Part shown: positions 5,724 to 7,078 of the stretch, one piece after another
How the letters are laid out: each line of letters starts with the position of its first letter
How positions within the stretch are numbered: the first letter of the stretch is position 1
Assembly: GCA_025924495.1 (NCBI GenBank)
Contig: JAICIG010000409.1
Span: forward strand, 1-7,078
Reading direction: 5' to 3'
DNA: 7,078 nt
Source: Pirellulales bacterium
Lineage (GTDB): Bacteria > Planctomycetota > Planctomycetia > Pirellulales > JAICIG01
Made by a program: the position numbers and the translations under genes
The notes under the pieces: generated by a model
The model's input: the letters and a program-made list of their open reading frames with translations, nothing else
Databases searched by the model: none
What the model was told of the DNA's origin: nothing

Positions 5724-6851
5724 ATGTTTGATGTTCACGTTTTGATAGCGCCGCGGCGCCGAACTATCTCCACTCGTCGGGGCTTCACGCTCGTCGAGTT
5801 GCTGGTCGTCATCGCCATCATCGGTATTCTGATCGCCCTGTTGCTGCCCGCGGTGCAAGCAGCGCGCGAATCGGCCCGCCGCAGCCAATGCGTCAATAAC
5901 TTGAAGCAATTGGGGCTGGCGATGCAGAATTTCCACGACGTCAACAAGCAGTTGCCGACCAGTCTGAGTCAGCCCATGTTGGCACAAAATGGCGGTTGGC
6001 CGGGCAACAGCAATCGTTGGAGCTACCTGACGGTGTTGCTGCCCTACAAGGAGCAGCAGGCGCTTTACAACAATTTCATTGACAATTTTGCCTACACCGA
6101 CGTCCCGTGGAATGGCGGCTCCGCTTTTGCCACCACGAAGGTTCCTGGATTGATCTGTCCCTCGGAGGAACAGCAATCCTATCAGGAAGATGACAACGTG
6201 GCGCCGACGAGCTATCACGGGAACCGGGGCGACTACATGGTTGACAACTTCTGGTGGGAATGTCGAGGAGTGTTCGGTATGGGCGGCCGAACGGTTTTGA
6301 ACTACGGCATGGTCAGCGATGGCTTGAGCAACACCGCCGCCATTGCGGAATGCAAGATCGGTCGAGCGGGCGACAAGCGCGTGGGAGTGGGGTTCGCCAC
6401 CGGAGTTGCTACGAACAATGGAACGCCCCCCAGCCTCTGTTTGGCGGTGGTAGGTCCGGGCAATCTCTATACCGGTAGCGTCGACACGGCCTCCGGCTAC
6501 CAGTTTATCGGGTGTTCGTGGTCTGACGGATTGCACTCTTACACCCAGTATTTCCACATGCTTCCCCCGAACGGCCCAAGTTGCGGGCAGTGGATTGAAG
6601 GGTGGTCCCTCATTTCAGCGAGCAGCTACCATCCGGCCGGCGTCAACGTTTGTATGCTGGATGGATCGGTTCGCTTCATCAACGACTCGATCGACTCGGG
6701 AAATCCGACGCTGACGGTTCAACAGCTTTCAGGCTACGGCGGCGGAAACCCGCAAGAGTACATGGGGCCCTCGCCGTACGGCGTCTGGGGCGCTATGGGC
6801 ACGACTCGCAGCGGCGAGCAAGGCATGGCCGGTTCCGAGCAAAGCAAATAG
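5724..6851 (+). CDS. DUF1559 pseudopilin-like protein with H-X9-DG motif
   Basis: This 375-residue protein starts at ATG 5724; a G-run at 5714-5718 is the only ribosome-binding candidate. After a basic leader ([12 protein letters not shown]) comes a textbook type IV pilin/pseudopilin N-terminus: prepilin peptidase site G20/F21, mature Glu5 at E25, then a hydrophobic helix at about 23-43 ([14 protein letters not shown]) and [32 protein letters not shown], diagnostic for DUF1559. The body contains [12 protein letters not shown] (198-209). The H-X9-DG motif is H303 to D313-G314 within [20 protein letters not shown]. The C-terminus has [14 protein letters not shown], also typical of the family. 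It is expected to be processed by prepilin peptidase and anchored by the N-terminal helix. Planctomycete genomes carry many such genes and their function is unknown. It appears monocistronic here, with a long structured leader upstream and hairpins downstream. Confidence 0.95.
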   Translation: MFDVHVLIAPRRRTISTRRGFTLVELLVVIAIIGILIALLLPAVQAARESARRSQCVNNLKQLGLAMQNFHDVNKQLPTSLSQPMLAQNGGWPGNSNRWSYLTVLLPYKEQQALYNNFIDNFAYTDVPWNGGSAFATTKVPGLICPSEEQQSYQEDDNVAPTSYHGNRGDYMVDNFWWECRGVFGMGGRTVLNYGMVSDGLSNTAAIAECKIGRAGDKRVGVGFATGVATNNGTPPSLCLAVVGPGNLYTGSVDTASGYQFIGCSWSDGLHSYTQYFHMLPPNGPSCGQWIEGWSLISASSYHPAGVNVCMLDGSVRFINDSIDSGNPTLTVQQLSGYGGGNPQEYMGPSPYGVWGAMGTTRSGEQGMAGSEQSK

Positions 6852-6909
6852 CCGCCATTTGTCCGGGGCGTCTTGCAGACGAGAGCAAAGCGGGGCATAG
6901 TGATCGCTG

Positions 6910-6940
6910 GGCGGTCCGCTTGTCAAGGACACGGACCGCC
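6910..6940 (+). terminator. 9-bp GC-rich stem-loop after DUF1559
   Basis: GGCGGTCCG (6910-6918) and CGGACCGCC (6932-6940) pair perfectly around a 13-nt loop, 58 nt after the DUF1559 stop. No T-tract follows, so it may protect the mRNA 3' end or contribute to termination with a factor. It is the strongest hairpin downstream of the gene. Confidence 0.45.
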
Positions 6941-6960
6941 GGGCAGACGAGCAAATCCCC

Positions 6961-6983
6961 GAAGCGCGAAAGCTTCCGTTTGT
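6961..6983 (+). terminator. Small hairpin followed by T-rich tract
   Basis: GAAGC (6961-6965) pairs with GCTTC (6972-6976) around gcgaaa, followed by CGTTTGTT. It has intrinsic-terminator layout but only a 5-bp stem. It may work with the GC-rich stem-loop at 6910-6940. Confidence 0.3.
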
Positions 6984-7021
6984 TAAGTCTTCAGCTTCCC
7001 AGCGCACTCCCAGGCAGTAAG

Positions 7022-7043
7022 GGCAACGATGCCAGTATTTTTT
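7022..7043 (+). terminator. Weak hairpin followed by six T's
   Basis: GGCA (7022-7025) pairs with TGCC (7030-7033) around a 4-nt loop, followed by agta and six T's (7038-7043). The stem is very short, so this is a low-confidence terminator candidate. Confidence 0.22.
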
Positions 7044-7078
7044 AGCCGTGACGAGCACTCTTCGATGTTATTGATGAA

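Larger units (their letters stand above)
6852..7078. other. Downstream noncoding region with terminator-like hairpins
   Basis: No ORF here has recognisable protein character. A small hairpin CGTCT-tgc-AGACG is at 6869-6881; stronger ones are listed separately. GCAGACGAG occurs twice (6875-6883 and 6943-6951). An ATG at 7065 near the edge is too close to the end to judge. Confidence 0.6.

Noticed and set aside
5629..5745. 38-codon plus-strand ORF overlapping the DUF1559 start by 22 nt
   Set aside because: It has no Shine-Dalgarno sequence and a Cys/aromatic-rich product without coding character. Translational coupling to DUF1559 is conceivable but unsupported.
7065..7078. ATG at 7065 as the start of a next gene
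   Set aside because: Only four codons are visible and no convincing ribosome binding site precedes it.

Overview
The window looks like a piece of a planctomycete chromosome, probably of the Pirellulales type (order is an inference). Three gene families point there: a PSCyt1/DUF1549/DUF1553 (PSD1) cytochrome-like protein, the DUF1501 protein that habitually follows it, and a DUF1559 pseudopilin-like protein with an H-X9-DG motif. All three are expanded in Planctomycetes and rare elsewhere. Coding DNA is GC-rich; one intergenic block is clearly AT-richer.

Layout. Positions 1-2341 (+) hold a PSD1 protein open at its 5' end, with two CxxCH motifs and a beta-sandwich-like insert inside the DUF1553 part. 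A short gap containing an 8-bp stem-loop leads to the DUF1501 gene at 2465-3916 (+), which has a Tat-type N-terminus. These two form the classic planctomycete pair, probably an operon whose products act outside the cytoplasm; their biochemical role is unknown. A convergent gene at 3934-5049 (-) encodes an enolase-superfamily enzyme of the muconate lactonizing (MLE) subgroup with every expected metal ligand and lysine. Only 17 bp separate its stop from that of DUF1501, and both stop codons lie in the arms of one inverted repeat.

Positions 5050-5723 are a 674-bp divergent intergenic region, the least ordinary part of the window. It holds a possible promoter with a palindrome for the enolase gene and a 172-bp AT-rich segment (about 38% G+C) framed by near-identical 12/13-bp direct repeats. 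Inside that segment is a 24-codon ORF behind a consensus AGGAGG. After it come a 14-bp perfect palindrome, several stem-loops and two mutually exclusive small hairpins, one followed by five T's, just before the DUF1559 gene. This could be a structured, possibly regulated mRNA leader or small RNA, or a small inserted element; sequence alone cannot decide.

Positions 5724-6851 (+) encode the DUF1559 protein. The remaining 227 bp (6852-7078) show no supported gene but contain several terminator-like hairpins. No tRNA, rRNA, CRISPR array or recognisable transposase gene was seen.
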